A stretch of DNA of 64,000 nucleotides from Eriocheir sinensis (taxonomy: Eukaryota > Arthropoda > Malacostraca > Decapoda > Varunidae). Within the stretch, counting starts at the first letter, position 1; each line of letters begins with the position of its first letter. A program made the position numbers and the translations under genes. Positions 15,915-27,697 of the stretch are shown here, one piece after another. The stretch lies in contig NC_066522.1 in NCBI RefSeq assembly GCF_024679095.1, positions 9,231,114 through 9,295,113 of the forward strand, given 5' to 3'. Under the pieces are notes generated by a model. That model was not told the origin of the DNA. It saw only the letters and a program-made list of their open reading frames with translations, and did not search any database.

Positions 15915-16490
15915 CACCCTTTGAATTCCCTTAGGATTCAATCTGATACTCCTCACTACACCCTATTTAAATCCCCTAGAGGATTAACCCTTCCTAACCC
16001 CCTTTCCCTCACCTCATCTAAGCCCCCCCACCCTCGCTCACCTCACCTCCCTTCTGCTCCTCCTCACTACAAATCCCCTGGAGGATTAGCCCTTCCTACT
16101 CCTCCCTCACCTCCACATATTTCTAAGCCCTCCCCCCCCTCACTCACTTTACCTCACAGCCTATTTACCCATCCCTTCACCCACCTCACCTCGCCTCTTT
16201 CCTAACCCTCCTTGATCTCACACACCTCACTCACATCACATCCCTTCCTACTCCTCCTCTCTCCCACTTTACCTCCTTTCCCAAACCCCCCCTCACTCAC
16301 CTCACCTATATCCTAACCCTCCTTGATCTCACACACCTCACTCACCGCTTCTCTTTCCCCCTCTTTACTCACCTCACATCCCTTCCTACTCCTCCTCTCT
16401 CTCACTTTTCCTCCATTACTAAACTACCTCTCACACACCTCACCCTCTTTCCTAGTCCCCTTCACTCTGTGTTTTTATCTCTTTCATTTC
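15915..16490 (+). repeat. C-rich leader with degenerate CCTCACTCACCTC repeats
   Basis: A pyrimidine- and C-rich stretch just before ORF1 with recurring CTCACTCACCTCACC and GATCTCACACACCTCACTCA phrases. AATCCCCTAGAGGATTAACC recurs as AATCCCCTGGAGGATTAGCC. No coding capacity was recognised. Confidence 0.7.
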
Positions 16491-16497
16491 AGCTAAG

Positions 16498-17553
16498 ATG
16501 GCGCCTAAGAAGTGCAGTACTTGTAACGGTAGCTTCTCAGCTCACTTTTTTACAGGGCATTCTGTTGTCTGTCGACTGTGTCTCTCCAGGCAGCATCTCG
16601 AGACACGACTGCAGGAGCAGGAAGAGAAGATGGAAGCAGGCCAGAATAAAATAATAGAGCTTTCTCTCACCAGGCAGCATCTCGAGACAAGACTGCAGGA
16701 GCAAGAAGAGAAGATGGAAGCAGGTCAGAATAAAATAATAGAGCTTTCTCGCACTGTTGCCTCCTTGCAGGAATTCATCCAGGCTAACGTTGCTGTGGTG
16801 CCAAACCCTTCTCCAACCGCCCCCTTGCCCTCAGCGGTACCGTCGACACCAGCGGACAACACCACGCAGCGAGAAGATGCTAGTGGCAACGCCCATGATG
16901 GCTTTACCGTCGTGAATGGAGGAGCCAAACCAGCCAAACAAGCGATTTATCCTGTTCATTGCTTCAACAGGTTTGCCATTCTGGAGGAGGAGGACGAGCA
17001 GGAGAGCAACTTCCTGGTGGGTGACTCCATGATTCACCAGCAGGTCGTTGAGTTCTGCGGCAGAGTTCCTCGTCGAAGACGGAACTATTGCTATCCTGGT
17101 GCTGGGATCGACGATATAACTGCTGCTCTTGAAGAGATCTCCCTCCAGGTTACTAATAATTCACTGTTTGTTATTCACACAGGTACAAACGACATCACCA
17201 CGACCCGGTCTGAGGAACTCCTGGACAAGTACCGTAGGCTTATCCAGCAGTATAAGTCTAAATCCCCTAACATTTTGATTTCAGGAGTTCTACCACGGAC
17301 TTGGGCGGAGAGCGACTTTTTCAGTAAGGCCTTCAGCCTAAACAACTGCTTACAGACTCTTTGTAAGGAGCTTGACGTGGAGTTCTTCAACGCCTGGGAC
17401 AATTTCTATGGACAAAGTGAGCTCTTCCACAGGGACGGGTTGCACCTGTCTCCCATCGGGACAGCCAGATTCGGAAGTCTCCTCAACGACGCAGTACGTG
17501 ACATCCGATCAAAAAACGAGTCTCAGCCACGTCCCTCCACCCCGCCCGTGTAA
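16498..17553 (+). CDS. LINE-A ORF1 protein: zinc-knuckle-like, coiled coil, SGNH esterase domain
   Basis: 351 codons from ATG in a fair context (CTAAGATGG) to TAA. Residues about 6-27 hold a Cys-rich CSTC...CRLC motif. Residues about 31-86 form a Gln/Glu/Lys-rich coiled coil built from two copies of a 28-residue unit. A Pro/Ser/Thr linker follows to about residue 150. Residues about 170-345 form an SGNH/GDSL-type hydrolase: LVGDSMI (Ser nucleophile block), HTGTNDI (GxND block) and RDGLHLS (Asp/His block) are all present. In CR1/L2-type LINEs ORF1p is an RNA-binding chaperone-like protein, and the esterase is proposed to act on lipids or membranes; substrate unknown. The frame is intact although ORF2 downstream is broken. 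Confidence 0.85.
   Translation: MAPKKCSTCNGSFSAHFFTGHSVVCRLCLSRQHLETRLQEQEEKMEAGQNKIIELSLTRQHLETRLQEQEEKMEAGQNKIIELSRTVASLQEFIQANVAVVPNPSPTAPLPSAVPSTPADNTTQREDASGNAHDGFTVVNGGAKPAKQAIYPVHCFNRFAILEEEDEQESNFLVGDSMIHQQVVEFCGRVPRRRRNYCYPGAGIDDITAALEEISLQVTNNSLFVIHTGTNDITTTRSEELLDKYRRLIQQYKSKSPNILISGVLPRTWAESDFFSKAFSLNNCLQTLCKELDVEFFNAWDNFYGQSELFHRDGLHLSPIGTARFGSLLNDAVRDIRSKNESQPRPSTPPV
16588..16755 (+). repeat. 84 bp tandem duplication inside LINE-A ORF1
   Basis: Units 16588-16671 and 16672-16755 are nearly identical (a handful of substitutions) and exactly 28 codons long, so the frame is kept. Each encodes RQHLETRLQEQEEKMEAGQN and the next eight residues, doubling the coiled coil. Confidence 0.93.
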
Positions 17554-17559
17554 ACAGAC

Positions 17560-20401
17560 GCCGTGCATCGCAACAAACCCGTAACCGTGATCCCGCAAGT
17601 ACCACCACCTCTATTACCAAGTCTCTAGATAACTTAAAAATCCTTAGTTTCAATGCGCGTAGCCTAAGAAACAAATTTGATGAACTGAGATGTCTTGCTC
17701 TAACAGAAAATTTGGATATAATTGCTATAACAGAAACATTTATCGACACCACAAATATTGATTTATGTTCCGAATACAACATAGATGGCAACAGACTCTT
17801 CAACAAAGATCGTGTAAACCGTAGAGGCGGTGGCGTCGCCCTTTTTGTCAAAAGCTATTTGCAACCCACTGACAAAACACCAAGAAACAGTAACGTTGAA
17901 CATTTATGCTTGCGAGTAAACATTGCAAAGGTCAATTTAAATATATCTGTCACCTACAGACCTTCGGTGCAATCACTCGATGACGACCTTGAAATGTACA
18001 GCGTCTTAAGGCAGTCACTTAATAACAACGACTCACTGATATTAGGAGACTTTAACCTCCCCCATATCGATTGGGCGACACTGTCAGGTACAGCAGGCGA
18101 GTCACATAGAATGATCGAATTTCTAGAAGAAAATTATCTAAGCCAAATGGTTTCTGAGCCAGCTCGACAAAATAATATACTCAACCTTGTTATAACGACC
18201 CAAGATAACTTATTAATGTCACGGTAGGAGAACACCTCGGTTCTTGCGATCATAAATTAGTGCACGTCGACATTAGAGCTCAATCATCAGTGACTGAAAA
18301 TAAAGTAAAGGTGCCCAATTTCAAAAGAGCTAACTTCGTAGAAATCTGACAAAAACTAACAGAAATACAACTATCAGATGACGGCAACGTAGAGGAAGCC
18401 TGGCTAAGCTTTAAAAATCACTTACTCACTAAGCAGAACACATTCGTCCCCTTGTGCGAGAAGCGAATTAACACTAATAAAAGCCCACCGTGGTTTAATA
18501 GCGAAATTAAACAATCAGTCAATGAGAGAAAATTATTTTACAGGTTAAAGAAAGAACAAAGCACGCCCGAAAATATTATACTTTATAATGATGCCAGGCG
18601 ACGAGTAAAAAGACTAGTATGTCAGGCAAAGCGTAGATATGAAGAAAATATTGCAGCCAACTGTAAAAATAATCCGAAATCTTTCTTCAGTTACATAAAC
18701 AACAGAAAGGCGATCAAAAGTGGTATTGGACCTTTAACAAACAGCAACGGTGCATTAGTGACTGACAGCCAACACATTGCAAACCTCTTAGACAATTACT
18801 TTTCCTCGGTGTTTAATACTAACAGTCTTCCTCCTACAACCACCAACACCAATACTATTGTAAATCTCGAGCATGCATTGCCTAATTTTGAAATAACAAC
18901 CGATGAATTCCTTAAAGCTCTCCATTTACTTAAAACAAATAAAAGTCCTGGACCCGACAAAGTATATCCTATACTGCTTAAAGAAACAAAGAGCGAAATA
19001 CTCTCTTCCCTCACTACCGTATTCAATATGTCCTTGCGACAAGGCATCGTCCCTTCGGATTGGAAAAAGGCAAACGTGACACCGATTTTTAAGAAAGGAG
19101 ACAAAAAAATACCAGGTAACTACCGACCCATTAGTCTAACTTCAATTGTAGGTAAGCTACTCGAGAGCATAATTAGAGACAAAATTGTGAGTTACTTCGA
19201 AAGCCACTCATTAATTGGGGATTCACAACATGGCTTCCGTAACAAAAGATCCTGCCTGTCAAACCTACTGACCTTTTATAACGATCTCTTCTCAGTTTAT
19301 GACGTAACTAAATCATTGGACGTAGTCTATCTTGATTTCTAGAAAGCGTTTGATAAAGTCCCACATCATAAATTACTTTATAAATTAAAGCAAATAGGCA
19401 TTGACGGTCAAGTAAACCAATGGATTGCGAATTGGTTGAGCAACAGACAACAAAGAGTTGTGATTGACGGATTTAACTCAGAGTGGGCGCCGGCCACTAG
19501 TGGCGTCCCTCAGGGCTCGGTTCTTGGCCCAGTGCTCTTCATTATTTACATCAACGATGTGAATGTTGGACTCAATAATCGCATTAGTAAATTTGCAGAC
19601 GACACAAAGATTGGTAACTCGGTTCTCACTGACGAAGACAGGCAAAGCCTCCAAGAGGATTTGCACAAAATTTCAGCTTGGTCGGATAAATGGGAGATGC
19701 CCTTTAACGTAGACAAGTGCCAGGTCCTTCAAGTCGGAACAAAAAATAAGAAGTTCGATTACGAAATGCGCGGCGTTAAACTCACAAGCGTTCAATGCGT
19801 TAAGGACCTGGGGGTCAGAATCGCGTCAAACCTCAAATTCTCACATCAATGCATCGATGCAGCAAATAAAGCAAACAGAATGTTGGGCTTCATTAAAAGA
19901 AACTTTTTATTCAAGAATAAAGATGTAATACTTCCGCTCTACAATAGTTTAGTCAGACCCCACTTGGAATATGCGGTACAGTTTTGGTCTCCCCACCATG
20001 CAAAGGACATTGCTAAACTAGAAGGTGTTCAGTGTTGAGTAACAAAAATGATGCCTTCATTGCGCAACAAATTCTACAAAGAAAGACTTTCCACCCTTAA
20101 CATGTTCTCTCTTGAGAAACGTCGCCTCTGAGGAAAACTGATCGAATGTTTTAAAATACTTAATGGTTTCACAAATGTAGACAGAACAAAATTATTTATG
20201 ATCGATGACACTTTGCGAACGAGGAACAATGGCATAAAACTCAAATGTAGACACGTAGATTCAGGCTGCACAAAATTTTTCTTCACCAACGTTGTAGTGC
20301 GAGAATGGAATAAGCTCCCACCATCAGTGGTCCAGTATAACACGATTGACTCCTTTAAAAACAAGCTCAACCGTCACTTCCTTGAACTTAATATTAACTA
20401 G
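17560..20401 (+). pseudogene. LINE-A ORF2: endonuclease + reverse transcriptase, broken by stops and one frameshift
   Basis: The frame overlaps the end of ORF1, and the true start is not resolved. Endonuclease blocks are ILSFNARSLRNK, AITETFID, RRGGGVALFV, TYRPS and LILGDFNLPHIDW; after a frameshift near 18226 comes CDHKLVHVD. The RT then shows NKSPGPDKVYPILL, NVTPIFKKGD, NYRPISLTSIVGK, QHGFRNKRSC, the LDF...KAFDKVPHHKLL catalytic block, SGVPQGSVLGPVLFIIYIND and KFADDTKIG (FADD catalytic pair). C-terminal blocks are LVRPHLEYAVQFWSP and REWNKLPPSVV, ending at TAG 20399-20401. In-frame stops are at 18347, 19340, 20036 and 20129. It is inactive as read. Confidence 0.9.
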
Positions 20402-20502
20402 AGTAGAAAAGCAACGTTTTGGAGCCATCTGATTAATGTAAAATCACTTAGGTTTAAGGACAGACCACCTAGTCTGGACCATGGGGTCTGTGTGGTCTGA
20501 TT

Positions 20503-20544
20503 TTCTATGTAATTCTATGTAATTATCTCTCTCTCTCTCTCTCT
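20503..20544 (+). repeat. LINE-A 3' terminal 10 bp repeats and following (CT)n
   Basis: Two TTCTATGTAA units (20503-20522) followed directly by TTA and (TC)n to 20544. No poly(A) tail is present. Confidence 0.8.
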
Positions 20545-20701
20545 GATCTCCCATTCGGCCTTTGACAATAAATGAAATGATGGGCGGACGCACCTGAGCA
20601 TACTGAAAAAGGGAAATAAAAAATAAGGAGAAAGAGGAGGATAACACAATCAGACCCCCCCCCCCACACACACACACACACACACTCCCAAACACTCACT
20701 C

Positions 20702-20737
<36 letters not shown>

Positions 20738-20746
20738 TCATCCTGG

Positions 20747-21615
20747 TGACATCATGGCCTGGGGACGACGTTGGCAAGTCAAGCTTGCTGCCAAGAAGAC
20801 CCAGACCATGGTCATATCGCGTTCGGAGGAGGACGCCAGACTGCTGCAGGGACGGCTGAAGTTTAGGGACGACACCCTGGTCATCAAGGACTCCATCAAC
20901 ATCCTGGGGATGGAGGTCGACTCCAGATTCAGCTTCGACCGCCACCTGGAGTGTGTGGCGCGCAGAGCCTCCCTGAGGGTGACACTCCTGCGTCGCGTGC
21001 GGCACCTGGTCGACGCAGACGGCCTCCTGAGGCTGTACAAAGCTCAGGTGAGGCTCGTCATGGAATACTCCCCTCTCTCCTGGATGAGTAGTGCCCAATG
21101 TCACCTCTCGCTGCTGGACAGAGTGCAGAGGAGGGCTGAGCGACTCATCCGCGATGCCAGCAGCCTTCAGCAGCAGCGACCACATGGACACCAGTGGCGG
21201 CAGCGGCAACATAGAGAGCAGCTACATCACCAGCAGGACGCCCCCCGCTGCATGCTCGACAGCCTTGGGCACCGGAGAAGGGTCGGTCCTACACAAGGCC
21301 CAGGTCCAACATACACCTAACCTGGCGGCACTACGGGTCCCTCGGAGGAGAAGCCAGCACATTACGAGAGCGGCGGTGGCTAACGACCTCCTCCTTGAAA
21401 TCCCGAGAAGCCGCACAGCCAGGTGCCAGAGGGCCTTCACGAGTGCCACGGCCCACTGGTGGAACGCCTTCACAGGTGAAATGGGCGTCAGGGATATGAA
21501 CACCCAGCATGTGAAGGTGGCGGCTCATGCCTGGAGTCGCACTTACCCGCCCAAGTCACATCCGCCTGAGCACAAGCACAACACAACACTAGTGCGAGAT
21601 AATGCTTTAAGATAG
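20747..21615 (+). pseudogene. LINE RT C-terminal region, frameshifted (Jockey-like family 'D')
   Basis: The first frame reads WQVKLAAKKTQTMVISRSEE, NILGMEVDSRFSFDRHLE, QVRLVMEYSPLSWMSSAQC and LLDRVQRRAERLI. A frameshift near 21285 moves to VLHKAQVQHTPNLAALRVPR, NDLLLEIPRSRT, HWWNAFTGEMGV and QHVKVAAHAW, ending at TAG 21613-21615. These are the thumb and C-terminal blocks following the catalytic RT core, so the copy is strongly 5'-truncated, at a (GA)n tract (20704-20735). High GC and codon choice resemble the fragment at 1-1669, so it may be the 3' half of the same family. It abuts a (AAT)n block 3'. Confidence 0.82.
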
Positions 21616-21635
21616 GCGACCTCAAGATCATAATT

Positions 21636-22860
<1,225 letters not shown>

Positions 22861-22920
22861 AAAAATTCTTCCCTCATTCACTGCAATTCTCCTTTCCTTC
22901 TTTCCTTTTAATCCTCTCGC

Positions 22921-22924
<4 letters not shown>

Positions 22925-22979
<55 letters not shown>

Positions 22980-22992
22980 CACACACACACAC
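22925..22992. repeat. (CT)n-(CA)n microsatellite
   Basis: The GA/GT tracts of the minus-strand 130 bp repeat unit, seen here as CT then CA. Confidence 0.93.
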
Positions 22993-23122
22993 CTGGACTC
23001 GCCTGACAGTTCCCGTCACCAGGGATATAAGGAGGGATAGGGGGACAGAGGGGGAGGAAAAGCGACCTTGCCAAATTTCGTCTCCGGCGATTTTGAGTGT
23101 CCCGAGGAGCAATGCTTACGAT
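22993..23122 (-). repeat. 130 bp inverted-repeat partner, right
   Basis: Reverse complement of 14511-14640 with about four mismatches (about 97% identity by eye). The 8.35 kb between the partners contains LINE-A and the family 'D' relic. Confidence 0.85.
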
Positions 23123-23249
23123 AGTACCTACATGCTCCGTCCACCGCCCCCAGTCCCAGAAAAAAAAGGCTTCCTACTATACACTGAGGTTTTTAGAGTA
23201 ACAGGATGAGAATTATGATGCTTTCGTTACCACAATAAAACAACCACAA

Positions 23250-23590
23250 AGTGAGAGATGAGATATGAAGCGTTCAGTTAAGATTATCATCAGTCTGAGA
23301 GTGTTAAATATCGACGAGAAAGGCATATGTGTGTTGCTGAAGAATAAAGGTTCAATGTAATGAGGGATGTGTTGAGTTCTCATAGGAAATTGCCTCTGAT
23401 TCATTTGGGAATGACGGGAAGGTCATAAATGCTATGTAGTGTTCAGCGCTCATTGCTGCAATTCCATTTAAAGGATGTTTGGAAAATGCCGAGTAACAAT
23501 GAAGAGCAGTCATTAGCGAATGATGCATTCACGATATTCAGACACACTCACTGATCCGGCGGTAATTTATTTTTTCTTGTAGCAGGACGA
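23250..23590 (+). repeat. Dispersed repeat family 'R', copy 2
   Basis: Aligns with 6569-6890 in the same orientation (see copy 1). It carries about 20 extra bases around TTCAGCGCTCATTGCTGCAA relative to copy 1. Confidence 0.75.
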
Positions 23591-23599
23591 CGACCATGA

Positions 23600-24005
23600 C
23601 CACAACCAAAACAGCAAACCTACTAACATCAATCATCTTCATAACAACCCTCGCTTCTGCAGCCACAACCACCACCACTACCAAAGCAACAAAACCACAA
23701 ACTTACTACTTTTAACATCGACTATCTTCATAATGACCCTCCATTCTACAACCACAACCATCACCATGACCAAAACAGCAAAACCACCAACCAGATCCAT
23801 AACAACCGTCCGTTTTACATCCACAACCACCACAACTCCAAAGCAACATAACTAAAAACTTACTACTACTATCAACCATCACTATAACAACCCTCCCTTC
23901 TTCAACCAAAACCACCACCACGACCAAACCAACAAAAGCCAAAACTTACTAGTACTACTTTAAACCATCATTATAACAACTCTCACTTCTATAACCACAA
24001 CCAGT
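23600..24005 (+). repeat. 85-89 bp minisatellite rich in ACCACAACC
   Basis: The landmark ATAACAACCCTC (variants) recurs at 23641, 23730, 23799, 23884 and 23973, spacing 89, 69, 85 and 89 bp. Each unit carries CTTCT followed by ACAACCACCACC, an AAACTTACTACT phrase and an ACCATC phrase. The 69 bp unit has a deletion. Confidence 0.82.
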
Positions 24006-24299
24006 CAATAAAGGAATAGAAAGAGAGACGGTTAAATAAATAGATAGCTTGGGAGAGATAGAGAGATCATCTTAAGACGTTTTAATACTTTTCCAGGACC
24101 AAAGTATTGTTAGGAATTAAGGGTTGTCTGAGAAGGGAACTGGGAACTGAAAGCGAAACTGAGCATCCGTAGGTAATCGGACAGTTGAGTTGTTCCACAA
24201 TAAAGGCAATACTGCACTGCCCATTTACCCAAATGGCATGACTGCTAAATGAAGCGAGATCAATAAACGCCATTAAGTAAATTAACTTAATATAATTAG

Positions 24300-24690
24300 C
24301 AGTTGCTAGTGAGATTCGCTTCGAGCCATGTGAAGAATATTCTGGAAGAATGGCTTCCCGTAACAGACAAGTACTCTAGCTTGCCCCGCACGCGTCAGTC
24401 AGCTGTGAGTGAAGAGCCTCCGAGGCAACACCTCAGTGTATACACAGTGCTTTCGCACGCAAGCAAGCAACATGGCCGCCAACAGACTGACTCAACATTA
24501 CAACAGGCCGGCACACTACGCCGACACACATCAGACTACCGTATCTGTCTCGTACCATTGGGCCAATTTGGGAAGGGAGATTAGGGTATTGCTTTGGGTC
24601 TGGGAGGAAAGATCTGGTTACGTCGCAGGTGAGTTGGTGGGTGAGATTCTGGCGTCACCAGTGTGTGTCGCAAACCAATAAATTCGCAAC
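24300..24690 (+). other. Unassigned segment with a consensus splice donor
   Basis: Higher-complexity sequence between repeats. An ATG at 24472 in good context (CAACATGGCC) opens a 69-codon frame ending at TAA 24679. CAGGTGAGT, a perfect splice-donor consensus, lies at about 24628-24636 inside that frame. It matches no family I know. It could be a 5' exon or non-coding transcript, or chance. Confidence 0.2.
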
Positions 24691-24910
24691 AGTATAGGAA
24701 AGAAAGAAGGAAAGGTTTTCAGCACGATTCAGATGCACTTCATTTTATCCCTGTTCTTTAGCGTCTTTTATGTTTCTCTCCTCTTTTATATTATTTTACC
24801 CTCCCGCCTCTGGCCTTGGCTAATCCCTTTCTTCCTGATTACTTAATTAATCTGACAGTTTTAATTTTCTGTCTCCATTTCCTGTGCAGCATATTTTCTG
24901 ATCCTCTTTG

Positions 24911-24914
<4 letters not shown>

Positions 24915-25004
<90 letters not shown>

Positions 25005-25100
25005 GCCATGAGTAACGTTACAGCTTTCTCTGTGCAATTGAAGCGACGATAAAAGGAGGAGGAGGAGGAGGAGGAGGAGGAGGAGGAGGAGAAGGAGGAG
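24915..25100. repeat. (CT)n and (GGA)n microsatellites
   Basis: (CT)n at 24915-25000, and (GGA)n at about 25056-25100. The latter abuts the 3' end of the truncated LINE-B copy. Confidence 0.95.
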
Positions 25101-25221
25101 GAAACATGGAAATGCAGGCAACAGAAAGCTTTTTGGCTTATTGCGAGGTTACCCGCTCTGATGATTTAATCTGCTCGACAGCCACTTGGTGCCCGCAGAG
25201 CAGATGAAAGCACCTCGATAT

Positions 25222-26318
25222 TCAATTTACTCCTGTCGCAATGACATGACGGTTGATTCGATTTTTGAAGGAGTTGATGGTATTCGCATTTACTATTTCT
25301 GAGGGAAGATTGTTCCAGTGGCGGATGACTCGGTTTAAGAAGAAACTCCTGCCAGTGTCTGTGCTACATCGATTTGATTGAATGGGTAAGCCGTTATTTC
25401 TAGTTTTTGAGTTTGTTTGCGGTTCAAAGAACTTTGAGTGATCGACGTTGTTGATCTTTTTCAGGTTCTTGAAGACTTGAATCATATTCAGTCGTAGGCG
25501 TCTTTTCTCCAGTGTAAAGAGATTGAGTCGTTGAGTCTTTCCTCGTATGGTTGAGCCCTTAAGGTTGGAATCATTTTCGTGGCTCGTCGTTGAACTCTTT
25601 CGAGTAATTCGATGTCCTTTCTGTAGTTAGGAGAACAGAACTGTACTGCATACTCGAGATGCGGTCTTACCATGGAATTATACAAGGATAGCATTACGTC
25701 TGGCGTCCTCGCTATGAACCTGAGCATAGTGTTGGCTTTGTTATATGCTTTTTAACAGTGCTTCACGAGTTGCAAGTCACTGCCGATTGTGACTCCAAGG
25801 TCCGTTTCCTCCTGCACCGCCTACACAGGTTTTCCATGCATGATGTATAATGTGGTTACTAATTCTGGAGCCAATGTGCATGACTCTGCATTTGTCAACA
25901 TTAAAGGACATTTGCCACTTTTCAGACCATTCGATGATTTGATTAAGGTCCTTTTGGATGATTTCGCACTCGGTCTTTGTGAGGGCCTTTCCACCCACCT
26001 TGGTGTCATCAGCAAATTTCGAATGGTAGGATTTCAGTCCTGATTCTGGGTCGTTGATATATGTGACAAAGAGGATGGGTCCCAGTACTGACCCCTGAGA
26101 CACTCCACTTGTAACTGGAAGCCACTCGGAAGCCTGTCCGTTGAGTAGCGCTCCCTTTTTTTGCCGATTAGCCAATCTATTATCCATGCGATCAGATTAG
26201 CTCCAATACCCGCAGATTGTAGTTTCTTAAGGAGTCGCTCGTGCGGTACTTTGTCGAAGGCTTTCTGGAAGTCCCGGTATATTACATCACTGGGAATGTG
26301 ATTGTTCCAGTTCTTATA
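25222..26318 (-). pseudogene. LINE-B copy 1, RT C-terminal half
   Basis: Minus strand reads ASEWLPVTSGVSQGSVLGPI, KFADDTKVGGKALTKTECEI (FADD catalytic pair) and WQMSFNVDKC; then, after frameshifts near 25780 and 25740, TPDVMLSLYNSMVRPHLEYA and RVQRRATKMIPTLRAQPYEE. Another shift near 25540 precedes SRSFFLN-like and HWNNLPSEIVNANTI, ending at 25222. Relative to the 52 kb copy there is a five-residue in-frame deletion after GFIAR/RFIAR. It is inactive. Confidence 0.88.
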
Positions 26319-27697
26319 CAGGGTGTCCCACGAGTTATGGTAAATACTTCTGTAGCCTAGTGATAAACATTATTACAACATGGGGCTGCATTATCAACAA
26401 ATAACACTTACTGAGTGACCAAATTAATTAATCAAAGAAAAATGAACTTAACAATGTTTATGCAGACATGGCAACTCACAGCAAGGAATGCCGACAGTCT
26501 GTTGAGGCGCGTCGCACTGAGAAGTGTTTCCTGACCACTTGAAATAACCTCTGAAAATGCTTACCTTCACTAATTGAATACCCAGACATGATGTTCACTG
26601 ACAGAAGAATCCTGACATATAAGACATCCTGACAAGAGATTTTGGAACTTTCCGCAGAAGGGGCACAGGAAGGTAGGGGTGTTGTTCAAGCAGCATTACC
26701 TGAGAATAAGCACGGAGGCTTTCATCGCGTCTGGGAGTTACACGCATGTCAGCTTGGCGCACGCTGAGGAGAGCACCCGTACCATTTACACAAAACACAA
26801 CACCAGACTGAATTTTTGTCACTGGCTCCTTCAACACCAACGAGTAACAAACACTCACAATGATCACTGGGGAAAATCCACACCAAACTGTTGAAAGCAA
26901 CTTCCAGCATCGCTTCTCCGTAAACGTTTGGTGTGGCATTGTGGATGACCTACTTCTTGGACCTTTCATTTTCGAGGGCGCCTAACAGGGGACGTCTACA
27001 TGATTTGAGAGATGAGCCTCTCCTTCTGACAGAAGTTCCACTACACATTTATGAACATCTCATACTACAACAGGATGGTGCACCACCACACTCCAGTAAA
27101 CGAGTCAAGGAATACCTCAACCAGCTATTTCCTGAGAGGTGGATTGGTCGAGGAGGCCTCAGCAATGGCCAGCGAGATCCCCTGACCTAACACCACTGGA
27201 TTTCTACTTAAACCGCATTCAAGAGAACAGCTAATTCAGCGGATCCAGGAAACAACAGACCAATGCTGAGGAGGGTGACGACATCGGTCCTGATCGAAGT
27301 GTATTGAGTGTGAAGGCTCTCACTTTGAACACTTGGCGTTTAAACACTACACTGTGTCAACTGTCACAGCCCCACAGTGAGCGCAGTGAGGCATAAAGCG
27401 TTTTTCTAACTGTTCCAATTTTTTTTTGATTATCCCGCACAGTAATTTATTTGGTCACTCAGTAAGTGTTATTTGTTGATAATGCATGTTGTAATAAATG
27501 CAAATGTTTAGGCTACAGATTGGCAAGTCAGTCAGTTGCTACACAACATGCAGCCCGCACACAAACCGCCACACCTAAACACTCAATTTCTCGCATAATA
27601 AAGCAAAAACGAGCATATGTGTATAGAGTAATTTTCACTTAGAATTACCTGATATATCATCTCTCAAAGTATTTACCATAACTCGTGGGACACCCTG
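26319..27697 (+). mobile_element. Mariner-like DNA transposon, 1379 bp, inserted in LINE-B
   Basis: Terminal inverted repeats of 31 bp, identical to each other, at 26319-26349 and 27667-27697. They begin CAGGGTGTCCCACGAGTTAT at each outer end. The insertion is flanked by TA at 26317-26318 and 27698-27699, the canonical Tc1/mariner target duplication. The undisturbed copy of the same LINE at about 52988-53003 shows the uninterrupted TTCTTATATATACC target. The length is close to a full-length mariner. The transposase inside is decayed while the ends are perfect. Confidence 0.95.
26640..27235 (+). pseudogene. Mariner-like transposase remnant
   Basis: Shifting + frames show GVTRMSAWRTLRR (N-terminal helix-turn-helix region, about 26732-26770), FCHWLLQHQR (about 26815), FQHRFSVNVWCGIVDDLLLG (about 26897-26956), LQQDGAPPH (about 27070, containing the second catalytic Asp), PERWIGRGG (about 27135) and RSPDLTPLDFYL (about 27175-27212, containing the third acidic residue). 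Several frameshifts and stops separate these. The transposase would cut and rejoin the element ends; this copy cannot make one. Confidence 0.82.

Larger units (their letters stand above)
15147..20522 (+). mobile_element. LINE-A: near full-length CR1-like non-LTR retrotransposon
   Basis: Inferred 5.4 kb element. Its parts are a 5' UTR with ~78 bp tandem monomers (15385-15860) and a C-rich leader (15915-16490), intact ORF1 (16498-17553), broken ORF2 (about 17560-20401), a short 3' UTR, and a 3' tail of two 10 bp TTCTATGTAA units at 20503-20522. Short tandem repeats at the 3' end are typical of CR1-like LINEs. The element is bounded by (CT)n on both sides (15093-15146 and 20526-20544), so the 5' limit is taken as the end of the first tract. 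ORF1 with a zinc-knuckle-like start and an SGNH esterase fits CR1/L2-type elements. Confidence 0.85.

Noticed and set aside
26595..26969. 124-codon minus-strand frame inside the mariner element
   Set aside because: Antisense shadow of the transposase remnant, whose motifs are on the + strand.
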